Source: Micrasema longulum (Eukaryota > Arthropoda > Insecta > Trichoptera > Brachycentridae). Taken from it: DNA of 64,000 nucleotides. The notes under the pieces were generated by a model. The model saw nothing but the letters and a program-made list of their open reading frames with translations. It was not told the DNA's origin and did no database searches. Shown piece after piece: positions 12,001-23,189 of the stretch (position 1 is the first letter of the stretch; every line of letters begins with the position of its first letter). Made by a program: the position numbers and the translations under genes. The DNA lies in the NCBI GenBank assembly GCA_022494885.1, contig JAGVSM010000217.1, positions 372,001 through 436,000 on the forward strand, given 5' to 3'.

Positions 12001-15000
12001 AAACACGGCATAGTTGAAATCAAATGAAGAGCAATGTCTTTAAAGAAAATAATGGGTTAAAATGTAAAACTACTCCTTTAAAAGTAGTTTAGTCGCCATC
12101 TGTTTGATGCGCGCGTATGCGGTTTCTGGACTATTCTTAATTCTATATGTATACCGTAATGTACACCAAAACTAGGAGCATTAATTTGTTGAATTTAAAG
12201 GATGATAGCAATGCATTAACTAAGCGCATAACACAATTATTTTTTCTTGTTATTTTCTCAGAGATTGATATACCTGTAGTAATTTTAACAATAAGAATAG
12301 TACCTTTCCATTGCTGCAGACAGTATTGGCCAGGCTTCAGTAAAAACAACTAAACAGGGGTGGATTTCAGTTGCAGAAAGAGAAATCAGTTTACAGTAGC
12401 GGAACAAAGCAGATAATCTGTCGAGCCAAAGGGTGGGATCTGACGTTGTTTCCTTACTGATTGCAACATTGTGAGCACTCAATGTTGCTAAGGCTGTTAG
12501 TTGTACTGAACATGCCTCACGCATAGCGACGGTGACCTTAAAAAAAGTCACAGCATGAAAATACTATTTTATTCATTCGCTAAGTAGAAATCAGAAATAA
12601 TAAAATATTTTTTTATAGAATGTGATAATAAACTGTATCCTATTAAGGGCAATGAAATCCCTTTTCTTGTTTTTTTTTCTATCCAAATTTTATATTCAAC
12701 TAAATATTCGATATTAACATAGATTTAAAAACAAGTATTTCTCATTTCACAATGTGTACTTCACAAGTAGACAAATTTTAATAAAATAAATAAAACAACT
12801 TTGTCTTCAGCCACTTTTTTTTTCTACCAACCAGTTTCAAAGTTATATAAGCTTCTTTATCAAGGTATACTTAACTAATGAATTCTATCCTATTTTATTT
12901 TATCAGTGTGCTACACATATTGAACTAATAAATCAAGTCTTTTTGTCTATTAAGGATGGGAAGTATAATTTAAAATGGATACGCTCAAAACTAGACAGGA
13001 GTGGACTAAAGGAAATATTGTTTATTTGGTTATTTATTATTTTTTTCTTATTATGAACGGCTTTTTTCATTTCTAATTAATCCAAGTTGTCTAATTTTAA
13101 TGTTTTATATTCAACATGAAGAACTTTTAACCCAGTGTCTTTATTAAAATTATGATTATTTTCTATTAGATGGTTTGCGAATTCAGAAAAATTATTCATA
13201 TTTAGGCACCCTTAAGTGTTCTTTTACTCTAATATTAAGTTTCTTTTACTTTTTTCAATGTAGACTAAATCACAATCATTAAAATTTAATTGACATATGC
13301 TAGATTTATTATACGTGAAAATATAAAAATTAAACAACTTGGAAATCTTAGAAATTGAAAAAGCGATTCATAATAAGAAAAAAACAATAAATAACAAAAT
13401 AAACAATATTTCCTTTAGTCCGCTTCCCATCCTTGATAGACAAAAAGATTTGATTTATTAGCCCCATATGTGTAGCACAATACTGATAGAATAAAATAGG
13501 ATAGAATTCATTATTTAAGATACCTTGATTAAGAAGCTTGTATAGCTTTGAAACCGGTCGGTAGAAAAAAAAAAATAAGTGGCTGAAAACAAAGTTGTTT
13601 TATTTATTTTATTATAATGAATAACCATAAAGTTAGCGCTTCAAATATAACATTTAGACAAATTTAAATTTCTTAGCTCTTTCTAATGGAAAATTTAGAT
13701 TAAAAATACCTGTTCATGCGGCAGACGTCCAATAATAGCGGCAACTCCTCGCAGTACGTTTATTGAAGCTTCAGAGGATAAGCATAAAGAATCAAGACTG
13801 TGTATTATTTGAAGAAGTCCAGATAAATGTACACCCATATGATCCCTACAAGCGCTACAAATTCCCTAAAAAATAAACATATTCAAAACATTACAACAGA
13901 CATGGAGAATGTTTTAGAGAAGAGAATATGAATGGGCACTTTACATGCTGTGTAACATTCACCATTTTTGCCTGTGTTGGAACATCCATATTTATTCAAT
14001 TCTTACATCGGTTGATCCTTGTGAAGTTAAAAAGCTGAAATATTTTACATTTACTAATCTGGAGACCTGAAATACTCAAAAAATCAAAAGCGCTAGTAAT
14101 TCAAATTTAAAACATTTAAAAAAAATAAATGTACAAATCATGTCCATCAGTGATAATATATAAAGACTCTGGTAATTAAGACTAGAAATTCTCAACAAGC
14201 TAAAAGCATTAGTGGGAGGAACCGGCAAATCACCCAAAAATACTATAAATTCTCAGCAAGTTAGAACCATTAGTAGGAACTGTCAAATCAACCAAAAAGA
14301 CTATAAATCCTCAACAAGTCAAAAGCCTAAGTAGGAACAGGCAAATAATCCTTATAACATATCGTCGGCCTAAAACTCATGAGACCCAAACCTGTTCAGG
14401 GGAGAGTAAAAATCGTTTTATATGAGTAGCAAAGTTTTTTATCAATACATTTTTAAAAAAATAATAGAACACCGCGAAAATACAAGTTTTTCACACATAT
14501 AAATTATTTAAAGTCCTAACAGATAATTCCAAAAAATGATTTTCTACTATTTGTGGACTAACGATAAGTTTTTTTTTTTTTTTTTTTAAAGAAATATTTG
14601 CGTTCTTATAATTTACGCAAATATTTATTTTTGAGGGCCATTTTCAACGAGTTGTAAATAACTCACTATTAGAAAATGGAAATCAAGTTGGGGTAGAGTG
14701 GGATTCGAACCACGGATCTTTGATCCGTGAGTCTGAGACACTAGCCACGGGACTACAACCCGATTCTAAGTTCAAGGAGCACGAAGGAGTGCGGTAGTGT
14801 GTTGTGACACTGAGGCTGGGCATTTCTTCCATGCGCCCTGAACAGACCTTGGCTATAGGTAAACGATTTTTAAAAACTTTTTTAATCTATGATAATTTTC
14901 CTCAAAAAGCTTTTTTTAATTGCACCCAGTGGGATTTCCTCTGTAGTATGCTTTGGAACAAAAAGACATAAAAGGCAAAACATCTCTGGAAAATATTGGC

Positions 15001-18000
15001 CATTCCCAATTTAATAAACTGCCCGATGAACTAAAAAAGGAAAAGTCAAATAGCAAACCCAAAAGTGTCGCAATTAAACAATATTACTTAAATATTTTCG
15101 ATGGATGTTTATTAATGTAATTTATATAGATAGTGTATGATACTGTGTTTTAGGTTTCTAATATTATGTTTTCTTACTATTTTAGATTGTATTAACTGAT
15201 ATTATGTATTGTCACATGTTTTCTTTTTATCTACAGTATAATATCTACTTTATGTATTATATGTTTTATTAATAATTTAAAAAATACTATAAATGTATAC
15301 CTGAAGTGCGTGAGCAGCTGCTGGAGCCAGGGATACATGTTGCAAAGCTCGAAGTATACACTCCAAAGTAGCTTGGAGACACTCGGGGTGCTTGTCGATC
15401 CACTCACACAACTCACCCAGCAACAGGACAGATGTATATCTCACTGCAACGTGTGCACTGTCCGGCAAGCTCAATATAGCTTCCACTACTTTAGGAACAA
15501 CTTCGTATTCTTCACTGCAATAAAAATATTTTATATTCACAATGGTGAATCTTGAAGGAGTGAAAACAAAACTTCCCGGAAAGGCAAGGAAGGTACTTGT
15601 GACCATATTTTGAGACCAGCGCAGGATATCACGTATTATTTTGTACAATTATACAGGGGTGTTCTTTAAACCCCATCACATCCTAAACCAGGATGATCAG
15701 TATGGGCAAGAAGACATATTAGCATATTCAAAAAAATATTTAGAACAAAGTAAATTTAAAAAAAAAAAATATTAAAAAAAAACAAATGGTTGCTAACTTC
15801 TGGAGGGGAGAAGCGAGGGGGGCGCGGTTGCGCGGTTGATGGTGTATCAGACTCCCCCTCCCCCCTCCTCGTTTCTCCCCTGTAGAAGTAAGCAACCATT
15901 TGTTTTTGTTAAATATTTTATTTTTTATAATTTTAGTCATTCTAAAAATTTATTTCAATGTGCCAATATGTCTTCTTGCTCATACTGATCATCGTGGTTT
16001 CGGATGTGACAGGGTTTAAAGAACACCCTGTATTACTACAGAAAAGGGGTGAATTTTTTTTGTTGTGAAAAGTCAATTCTCTACAGTTATAGATACTTAG
16101 TAACTCACTGGAAACTATAAACTACACTGGAACCCCATTTAACACAGTTAATAAATAAATAAATGACGCATTCCAAAAATTATACATATATTTTTTAAAA
16201 TATTAATTTGACAATGCGTAATAGTAATACAATTAAACTATTCGTTATTGGAATGCTCTACACTGATTTTTTACTTACTTAGCGTATAATAGGAGGGTAA
16301 AGTGAAAAGTTCTCGGCCTGACCCAGAGATAGCATTGCAATCAGCAAAAATTTATGTTGCCTGCCTGGGTGCACATGTCATTAGTTCGTATGACAAGTAT
16401 CAACTTGTCCTCTCAAGTAGTTTGCTCACACTAAATGTTTGCAGTGGACGTCTTGCATGTTTTTCGTTAACATGGATAAACTTGAATATCATGCAGTCAT
16501 AAAATTCTTTGTTTTGGATGGATTAACTCCTAAGGAAATTTATTCAAACGTCCAAAGAAGTAGTTGAGAGGGTCGTAGATAAATATTTTCACAGCCTTCC
16601 AGACTCTCACTTCCGAGAAGGAATACTGATGTTGGAAAAACGCTGGACTAAGTGTGTTGAAGTCAAGGGAGATTATGTAGAAAAATAAAATAATTTTTTA
16701 ACTGAAAATCGCAGCCTTTCATTGTCAGGCCGAGAACTTTTCACCTTACCCTCGTATATGATAGTGAATGATATCACGTTAAATTTAAGAAAAAAAATAT
16801 GATACAATAAATAGTAAATGATTAAATTTTTTTGAAATCCTGAATTGATTTTTATACAAGATCCAGTATTTTCTTTTTAGTATAATTTATTTACACGTTA
16901 CTGTGTGGAATGTATCCCTCTTATTTCGGTTAGTAAATGGTGTTGTATGTATCACTAAATACTTAGGACCGCAATATGCAAACACTACAACATACTTACG
17001 GTAATATATTTTTTGCGATAGCTTGCATGAAGAATAGAACCGCTTCAGTTTGTTCCCAACTCACATTAGGTACTTGTAAGGAAATAAACATTTGTTGGAA
17101 GCAGTGACTGGATCCAATAGTGAAAACCATATCTTTGGTCAAGTCTAGAGCTTTTTGTCTAAAATCCTGAAAGAAAAACACACTCATATAATATACCATA
17201 ATAGTGTAAAACTCGGGAAAAAACTGTGAGGATTAATTTCTTACATAGAATTCATCGTCTTTGTCCAATAATCCTTGGTGGTCTGGTTCCATCTGACAAT
17301 GTCGGCAGAGTGCACCAATAAGGCGTTCAGCATACGGCTTGAACACACTTATCAGTTCTTCATTTTCTCTATTGTACAACTCTTCCGAGAGTCGGTACCA
17401 GAGGTTGAAGGAAATCTCCGCAACTTCGTAGTCGTGGTGACCGACGCACACCAAAACTAGATCTAATGATTTTATTGCAAAATGCTGATTTTCCTTTTTG
17501 GTGGGACAGAAGTTGACAATTTTTTCTAGAAATGACTCTCCTAATTCGGTAAATATTCTACTATAGTTAATTGCCTTTTCTTGATCTTCATGCGCTACAG
17601 CTAAATGGTACGAGGGTTCCAAAGAAACTACACTGTGAAATGTTAAAATTTCAATATTGTTTTCAGTTTTTTCCTCCAAATTTTTTAGCAAAACACAGAT
17701 ACAGTCGGAAGCAGCTTCGTGAAGTCCGAGGGATGTGGAACGTTCTTGTAACACTTGAAATGTATGGGAGATTACGGAACTCTTTACAATCTCTTCGGAA
17801 GCTATGGCATTTATAGAAAGCCACGACGTTAAACATTTTATTATTTTAACTGTTACAAGCGAATTGTCAAGTGAGTTATCTAATGTTACCCTCAAAAACT
17901 CACAAACAATGCTAGAATTAGTCGTCAAGTATTGCTTTATTTCATTTCTTCTATTGGCACCCAGCCTTAGAGAGCGTGACATAACTTCCTCGGGTATAAC

Positions 18001-18599
18001 GGTTAGTATTTCCAGCAGACCCCACGCATTACTGGCTGAGTATCTTTCCACAAGGTCTGCAATAGGACTGCTCCACAAGGTCATCTGCAGGGCAAGGTCA
18101 GCTAGAGCTAAAGAGAGTTGAGTCACAATCACGGCATTTGTAGCAGGAGTTACGCGACTGATATGTTCCAACAGTGAATCTCTTAGTGATATGTGAGCTT
18201 CTATAGGTAGCTCGTGGAATGAGTGCTGGATTTTCGATCTCATAGTTTGTGCACCAAAATAACAGGACTCGACGCTCCTCTTCTGCTGTAATAATTCATC
18301 AGATATTTGCCACGAATGAAGCTGAAAACATGTAAGGTAATTCATTAGTGTATCGATTCTACAAATAAAAATAGATTCGATTTATAAGTAGATTATAAAA
18401 TTCATGTTTGATTAGTAGAAAGTACATTATTAATCGCTATTATTTCGAATTAACTCCATAAAACGGATGAAGGTCTTACCGATTTCTGAAATTTTCCCAA
18501 CCAGTCTGATGCTTTTTCTTTTTCTTGGGGATTAGGATCATTATACAATGCGTGTATTGCCTGAAATACTTCGTCAATTGGTGGTGCAACGTTGGCCAT
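3001..18599 (-). CDS. TNPO3: Transportin-3 (nuclear import receptor), complete, 8 exons
   Basis: Importin-beta family receptor that carries SR-type splicing factors into the nucleus. Exons, in transcript order: 18599-18480, 18321-17245, 17166-17000, 15514-15301, 13865-13710, 12536-12304, 7895-7158, 3061-3001. All junctions are GT-AG, frames join exactly, and the total is 922 codons including stop, giving 921 aa, close to the roughly 923 aa of vertebrate TNPO3. The family is recognised from the N-terminal SWQISDELLQ and VESCYFGAQTM, ICSACRDHM in the 13.8-kb exon, RCLRFAIRS, TVDDLFRLCLRFLQ, and the terminal ALRDFARLYN just before stop. The 13710-13865 and 3001-3061 exons are short and easily missed. 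The start is the first ATG of an exon beginning MANVAPP, aligned with the family N-terminus. Introns 3-7 (1.2-4.4 kb) are full of transposons; introns 1-2 are 158 and 78 nt. A possible AATAAA (minus strand) lies at 2742-2747. It is divergent from OTUB1. Confidence 0.96.
3310..3420 (+). mobile_element. tRNA-derived SINE head, family C (degenerate)
   Basis: The sequence at 3319-3390 has a box-B-like GAGGTTCAAACCC and a tRNA-like layout, followed by an AT-rich body containing 'TTGATTATTTATGACCAGTT'. Related copies occur at 14577-14790 (minus), 49400-49530 and perhaps 56400-56480. The acceptor-stem pairing is poor, so this is not a tRNA gene. Confidence 0.5.
3541..3946 (+). mobile_element. Non-LTR retrotransposon C-terminal fragment, frameshifted
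   Basis: Translation gives RILQFFEHIARRDPENLEK then, in a second frame, ARWIDQVKTMSQATLYGAV and an end like EGWRHIV. This layout (HIARRD ... W-x-DQ-[IV]-K ... RW--IV) is the typical C-terminal tail of insect RTE/craft-like LINE reverse transcriptases. It lies in TNPO3 intron 7 and is broken by at least one frameshift. Confidence 0.7.
4042..4993 (+). mobile_element. Tc1-like DNA transposon, truncated
   Basis: Inverted termini reading CA..ATGGACAAAAAAA are present at about 4042-4060 and, inverted, at about 4974-4993, each flanked by TA (4040-4041 and 4994-4995). Inside, 4150-4350 encodes MIWGCMTAHG and a QDNSAPCHRAQS motif (second catalytic Asp). From 4423 it encodes WPGNSPDFNPVENLW (third acidic residue of a DD34E transposase). 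The two parts are separated by about 75 bp with stop codons, and the N-terminal half is missing. Non-autonomous; sits in TNPO3 intron 7. Confidence 0.82.
5060..5317 (+). mobile_element. tRNA-derived SINE, family A (degenerate copy)
   Basis: Head 'CGCGTAAGCCTACCATGCAA' with box B GGTTCGATTCC, then the body GGGTGTTTTCACAC ... CCTGGACTGG ... GCACCATTAGGTG, and a TGATGATGATGA tail. It matches 40426-40684 and 58630-58895 across its whole length. Confidence 0.85.
5892..6316. mobile_element. Foldback/MITE with ~70-bp TIRs, inserted in a LINE
   Basis: The terminal ~70 bp at 5892-5962 is repeated inverted at 6246-6316 with few mismatches (shared core ACGGCCGTAGTGAACGGTGA). Inside is a second, perfect 22-bp inverted pair at 5966-5987 and 6011-6032, a long T-tract (6040-6080), and a tRNA-derived SINE in minus orientation at 6078-6242. 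There is no coding capacity. Confidence 0.85.
6078..6242 (-). mobile_element. tRNA-derived SINE, family B, full copy
   Basis: On the minus strand: tRNA-like head GGCCTCTGTGGTGTAGTGGT ... GACTCACGCACGG ... box B GGTTCGATTCC, then body CTGGGTGCTCTGTG ... CACCACTG ... GGCCTGTTGTGGTGC and an A-rich tail (the T-tract at 6040-6075). Other copies: 54937-55062 (minus) and 23190-24165 (plus, split by a LINE). Confidence 0.85.
8935..9345 (+). mobile_element. LINE 3' end with TAAA-repeat tail
   Basis: The ORF at 9095-9295 encodes IPLCPEFLGLPKNILDFFDN, a plausible RT C-terminal piece. It is followed by 'GCCCATTGGGCGTATATATA' and a TAAATAAATAAATAAA tail, the same tail style as the LINEs at 24095-24110 and 39485-39495. 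It sits in the loop of the large palindrome. Confidence 0.55.
9860..10575 (-). mobile_element. RTE-like LINE C-terminal domain, one in-frame stop
   Basis: On the minus strand from 10575 it encodes VEEFVYLGSMFTRDGMTEKD, then MYGSEVWTW and LRWFGHVE, a stop, then NRGRPRKTWHDQIQQIL and a terminal SAYPYGETA. This is the standard C-terminal region of a widespread insect RTE-like reverse transcriptase. Sister fragments are at 34895-35255 and 47720-47975. It interrupts the right arm of the large palindrome. Confidence 0.85.
11236..11372 (+). repeat. Two tandem copies of a ~73-bp unit
   Basis: 11236-11300 and 11309-11372 share GGTACTTGTTTATG, AATTCCAAAAC and TCAAATAT in the same order with a period of about 73 bp. 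They lie in TNPO3 intron 6. No function is suggested. Confidence 0.7.
12778..13616. mobile_element. Inverted-repeat element with hammerhead-like motif (possible Penelope-like remnant)
   Basis: Arms 12778-13059 and 13366-13616 are inverse copies of each other (shared AATAAATAAAACAACTTTG, GATAGACAAAAAG, ACAATATTTCCTTTAGTCC). In the right arm, 13519-13564 reads CCTTGATTAAG, then AAGCT...AGCTT (a 5-bp hairpin), then GAAAC-CG-GTC. This resembles the stem II/GAAA/short stem III/cleavage site layout of minimal hammerhead ribozymes reported in Penelope-like retroelements. No reverse transcriptase is visible between the arms. It lies in TNPO3 intron 5. The family assignment is inference. Confidence 0.5.
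14185..14350 (+). repeat. Imperfect ~60-bp tandem repeat, about 3 copies
   Basis: The unit contains CTATAAATTCTCAACAAG, AAAAGC.TTAGTAGGAAC and GGCAAATCA.CCAAAAA, repeated at about 14187, 14250 and 14310. A weaker earlier copy may start near 14060. It lies in TNPO3 intron 4. Confidence 0.7.
14577..14790 (-). mobile_element. tRNA-derived SINE, family C (best-preserved copy)
   Basis: On the minus strand: GGGTTGTAGTCCCGTGGCTA (box-A-like), then CACGGATCAAAGATCCGTG and box B GGTTCGAATCCC, then a body with TTTACAACTCGTTGAAAATG and a T/A tract. It has tRNA-like order but no clean 3' acceptor closure and is followed by non-tRNA body sequence, so it is read as a SINE. Confidence 0.65.
15651..16033. 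mobile_element. Palindromic MITE (short derivative of the 8302-10875 element)
   Basis: About 180-bp inverted arms begin TACAGGGGTGTTC and end GAACACCCTGTA. Both arms share AGTATG.GCAAGAAGACATAT and GGTTGCTTACTTCT-type text with the 8302-10875 and 52485-52862 elements. A GC-rich centre (15815-15875) separates the arms. It is flanked by TA and lies in TNPO3 intron 3, just upstream of an exon boundary at 15514. Confidence 0.88.
16292..16754 (+). mobile_element. mariner element, internally deleted
   Basis: About 30-bp TIRs (GTGAAAAGTTCTCGGCCTGA at the left, inverted at 16722-16754) are flanked by TA at 16290-16291 and 16755-16756. An ATG near 16471 opens MDKLEYHAVIKFFVLDGLTP, the start of a mariner transposase helix-turn-helix. 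After a large deletion, LPDSHFREGILMLEKRWTKC and a stop give its C-terminus. The catalytic core is gone. It lies in TNPO3 intron 3. Confidence 0.92.
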
Positions 18600-19775
18600 T
18601 TAAAAATTAATTACTAATGTTTTAGATGAAAACGTACACATTGAAATTACAAAATAAAATTGCAAATTAATCAGCATGCAACCGACTGTCACAACAGTTT
18701 TCCATGGATTACGAATTGAAAATTAAATGTAATTCTTCTTCTTCTTTTTCTTCTTAGTTTTTTTTTTGCTTTTTCACCACTAACTGGAGAGTTCTAGCCA
18801 GTGTTGAGTTTCAATTACTATTTTTACAGGAGAGCGTTCCTCAAATATATTTTATGAAAGATTTTCGAATGCTGGTCGATGGTGCAATAAGGTTTATGAT
18901 TTTTTTTAATGTAGCAGGTTTCTGAGAAAAAAATTAAAGTGGAAAATTTCAAACCGTGTTTGAAAAACGAAAAAAAGGGAATTTACAAAATCATTTTTTT
19001 AGAATCTAAATAAAGAATAAAAAAGCACGTGACGTATTGCTGACAGTTACTTAAAATTTATCTAATTCAATTGATTTTTTAAGCAATTAAAAAAAAAAGT
19101 CTGCCACATGCTGTTTGAATTATTTTTATAAAATTTTGCAGATAACAAAAAAAATAAAAATTTACGGAGTCTTAACGCAAGCACATTTTTTCATTAATAA
19201 AAATTCTTGAACCATGACGTGCTGCTACTGGTGGCAATTGTGAGAAACTCTGGAAATTATGTTTTAAACACGACAATGCGCTGTTTCATTTTTGGATGTG
19301 ATCGTAAAATATTGTTTTTCAAATACCTTTAAAAAGTATATTATAATTGTATTTCTGTTCGGTAAACCATCCTATAATGTTTTACCTTTTTTGTGCATAA
19401 GTCCATGTACTATTCACAGTGTTTTTGAACAGCGTGTACCGGCAACATACTACAAATGACAAAGTATTTCTTACTTTCAGATTAGACTATACTAGAATAT
19501 TTTTTTGTTCTCGAGTCGTTTTTATTTGTGTAAAACAATTTTTATAATCAAAGATAATGTAGAACTATAACTAGTTGATGAAATATGACCTCAGTCACTC
19601 ATCTGGATGTAGATGCAGTAACCAGTTTTTTTATTGAAAAATATTTGTTGTCAAAATAAGTATTCAATGATAACTAAGAAATGTGAAGAACAATATTCAA
19701 TCCAATGTCTATGATCTGTTGTAATTTGTAATGTAAATAGATCTATGGAATGCTTCGTTTGTCAAATTGGTAAAA
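18600..19775. other. Divergent intergenic region between TNPO3 and OTUB1
   Basis: About 1.18 kb between two divergent start codons, so it must hold both promoters and 5' UTRs. No TATA box in a convincing position was seen. At 18733-18825 there is a pyrimidine-rich tract followed by a short segment that resembles 24920-24990 and, more weakly, 51510-51550 (shared text around 'CCAGTGTTGAGTTT'). This suggests an old dispersed repeat near the TNPO3 side. Nothing else was recognised. Confidence 0.5.
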
Positions 19776-22426
19776 ATGGCGAGCGTTGAAGATGACGGTG
19801 CCCGTGCCGGAAAAAACACGGAAAGTACGATTAATCAGGATGAACTTATTATGAAACAACAGAGACAAATCGAACAAGAGGTAAAATGCAATATGTTAAC
19901 ATGATCCTTAAATTTTTTTAGGAAAATATGCATATTATATTATTTGACAAATTGGTTAGATTTCAGATAATATACCTTTGATCGGAGAACAGGAGTCATT
20001 GTCGACCTTAGAAGAAGAATATTCAGATGATCCCGTGTATTGCTTGAAAGCTAAGTTTCTGTCTTCTAAGTATAGATGCATTAGGAGGACTAGACCTGAC
20101 GGCAATTGTTTTTTTCGGGCATTTTCATACGCGTATCTCGAACATTTACTAACCGATAAAAACGAATATGACAAGTTCTATAGTTATGCTGGAAAATCAA
20201 AAGATGAACTTGTTTCATTAGGGTTTTCTCAATTCACAGTGGAAGACTTTTATGATACTGTAAGTATCCAATGACATACAAGTATCAATATTCTCTCTTA
20301 GTATCTAAATAATTTATTGTTGAATTATTGTTAGTACATTAATGTTATTTTCTTTCTTCTTTTTATAGTTTATGGAAGTATTAAAAACAGTTGGAGCGGA
20401 TATTGGTAAAGAAGATACAACCTCTTCTCGACTAGAACTGCATAAGATATTTAACGAACAGAGTTATTCCGACTACTTTGTTGTTTATTTGCGACTGATT
20501 GCTTCAGGACAGCTTCAGACTGATCGAGAATTCTATCAAAATTTCATAGAGGGAGATCGTACCATTTTGGAATTCTGTCATCAGGTATAAAATTCAGTTT
20601 TTTTTTTCATTCTCGGCATAACTTTTTCCACGGAGATGGTTAATTATTCTTGTTCTAGTTAGTTCTCTTAAATTAACATATTTTCCCATCATCACTCTCA
20701 AATCACTCTTCATTTAATTAATATTTATGCATTAATCAGCAGTTTAAACGAATTTTGTCTTTTGTTTGAAGTTGAGCTGTTGTTAACATTCAACTGTTAT
20801 ACTTTCCATGCATCTTATGGTTGGGTTTTACCAGCATTGTCAACCTCCATCAAGTAAATTTTGATAGTCGGGGACCACAAATTTCCATTGATCAATGGAA
20901 GAATCAGCAGATCCCTGAGGGGGGGGGGGCTAGTGATGGAAAAAAGTTGTTGACCTTTATTGGTCCCCCGAAACTTGTCTCACCACTATTTCCCCTGAAA
21001 AAATGTTACCAAGTTTTAGTTTTTAAGCGCCTAGGTTTTTAGCAAGGCTTAAGCTATTTTACCACTAAATACATAAAACCTTATCATACATTGGAATAAT
21101 CAGCAGAATTAAATTAAATTTTGGTAGATCCTCATAAAAATCTACAAGTATACGGAAAAATATAGGTAAACATTTATTCTGTTTTAAAAGTGTTCCCGAT
21201 TAGGCATTTAAACACAATCAATTTACAAACGAGCCTCCACAGATATAAAAGATACCTGACAGAGAAGGCCAAACAAATGTGTTTGGCACAAAATGTTCCA
21301 GGGCCTCGATTACAATGGGAAGTTAACGTTTATATTTAATTTTATCTAAAAATAAAAATTAAGTTTTCTGTATGAAAAGCAGAATATGCCTACATTTTTT
21401 TCTTTTAAACATGTTCAATTATAGGTTACCGATGAAGATACTTTAAATGTTCATGCAAATTTACTCATTTTCGTACACAAATATCGATTTTTCTTTATAG
21501 ACAGTCGAAGATAACTCTGTTAACTTCCCATTGTGATCGGGGCCCAGGATATAATTCGTATTTTACGATTATTTAACGATTACTTACAAATCCGAATCAT
21601 AAAATTTCAGAAATAATTATTCAAATAAAATAAAAAGTATTTAAAAATTATTTTAGCATATATTGAAATATACCTTCTGTGAGTTTTTTTTTAATGCTTT
21701 GTTTAATATGTAACCAACTAACAAAGCAAACAAGCACAAAATAAGTTTGTTTTTTGTTATTTGGGAGAAGTGCCTTAATCACTCCTGGATTCTTGACTCA
21801 TTGGATGAAAAATATTTTATCTCTTAGTTCCGTGTTTTACTAGGTTTATATCGTCGGGTTTTTGGCACAAGTTGGTAACTACATTTCACTAGGTGTGAGA
21901 TATTGCACTTTTAAAGTTAAAAGCTTATCCCAAATCGACAAAATTAGTGAAATTTTCTACACATTTTTTTGGACAAACCTGTTTTTTTATTGTCAGGTCT
22001 AACTGTACCTTATAATATGATACAATTCAAATGAAAATTACTTTTAAAGTAGCATGCTGTATGTAGCTATAATATTGTTGTCTGCAGGAAGTGGAGCCAA
22101 TGTACAAAGAATCTGATCACATACACATCATTGCTTTGTGTTCTGCACTGAAAGTTGGAGTTACAGTTCGTTATATGGATCGAGGAGAGGGGGGGCAGGT
22201 TTGTCAATTGAATACATTATAATATAAAATATGTTTTATTTCTGTCTGCTCTCATTTATTTTTTAAACTGTGAAGTTTTTACTGTAGAACTAAGCAATAA
22301 ATGTATTAAATTTACTCAATTGATTCTGTTTGCTTTTAGGTAATTGGGCACGATTTTCCAGATGGGACATCTCCCCTGGTTCACCTCCTATACCGGCCTG
22401 GCCATTACGACATCTTGTATTTGTGA
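19776..22426 (+). CDS. OTUB1: Ubiquitin thioesterase otubain-1, complete, 5 exons
   Basis: OTU-family cysteine protease; family members cut Lys48-linked ubiquitin chains and inhibit certain E2 enzymes. Exons: 19776-19880, 19960-20259, 20369-20584, 22088-22198, 22340-22426. All are phase 0 and sum to 273 codons (272 aa; human OTUB1 is 271). Visible family signatures are TRPDGNCFFRAF (catalytic Asp82 and Cys85 by my count), SDYFVVYLRL, EPMYKESDHIHIIAL, YMDRGEGG and the C-terminal YRPGHYDILYL with catalytic His266, so the catalytic triad is intact. For exon 2 I chose the acceptor TTAG before 19960 rather than the TTTCAG six bases later, because only the first keeps frame. The N-terminal 35 residues are short, acidic then Gln-rich, as in other otubains. 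Intron 3 (1.5 kb) carries a foldback repeat. The neighbour TNPO3 starts 1.18 kb away on the other strand. Confidence 0.96.
21297..21550. mobile_element. Foldback repeat in OTUB1 intron 3
   Basis: Left arm 21297-21327 (CCAGGGCCTCGATTACAATG ...) is matched inverted by 21519-21550 with a few mismatches, separated by about 190 bp of AT-rich sequence. It looks like a small MITE. Confidence 0.7.
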
Positions 22427-23189
22427 TTATTATACACAAGTGTGTCAGAGACACTTGAATGGTAAATCCTGGTGTTTGCCACACCTTGTTGAGTAATTCA
22501 TGACAAAAGAAGTTCAATGTCTTAATTCGTTACTCAGAAAACTATATTTTAAAAATATTGAGAAATCTAATGTTGACTATTCTTATAGGAAGTGATTTCT
22601 ATGGCAATTCAAACATTTGTACAACTATGTAGGCATTTAACACACCATGTTTTTTTTAAATGTCTATGGAGTTATTTCATTCCATTATTGGATAGTAAAT
22701 AAGTGTTTAAATGAATTCTTAAAACATAAATTACCTTTCAGTCTTTTTCCAGTGAAATGTTATGCATTTATTTTAACATTACTTGAATGAAACAAACATG
22801 AAATCATTTTATTTTTCAAAACTGATGTTTTACTTCATTCGAAATGTAAACACACTATTCACCCTTCACTGGAAAATCAAATGCATATATGCTTGAATTT
22901 GGCATTTATGGTCATGTAATAAGGAATCTCAATGGTAAATACGCTATTGCCAATCCGAATTTTTTTTCACTAGATATTTTTTTTTATTTTGGTATAAAAT
23001 TCTGCAATATGTAAAATAGAATTCAAAGAGGAGTTTCATTATTGTAGAAATTATTAAATTGTCTATAATTAAATATTTGGCCACTAAATGTTTTTTTTTT
23101 CATAAAAAGTTTCCTCAAACTGAACACAAAATAAACTTTGACGAAAAAAGTCCAATAAAAAAAAACATAAGTTAATAAGTTAAGATAAT
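22427..23189 (+). other. OTUB1 3' flank
   Basis: AT-rich sequence following the OTUB1 stop, expected to contain its 3' UTR. No further gene, no repeat boundary and no canonical AATAAA in an obvious place were found. Confidence 0.4.

Noticed and set aside
12147..12353. Overlapping open frames on both strands near 12.2 kb
   Set aside because: They overlap the end of a TNPO3 exon and its intron; no independent domain.
14690..14765. Possible minus-strand tRNA gene with good box B
   Set aside because: Acceptor stem does not close cleanly and the same head plus body recurs elsewhere; read as SINE C.
17275..18121. Plus-strand open frames of 61-105 codons
   Set aside because: Antisense to TNPO3 exon 2.
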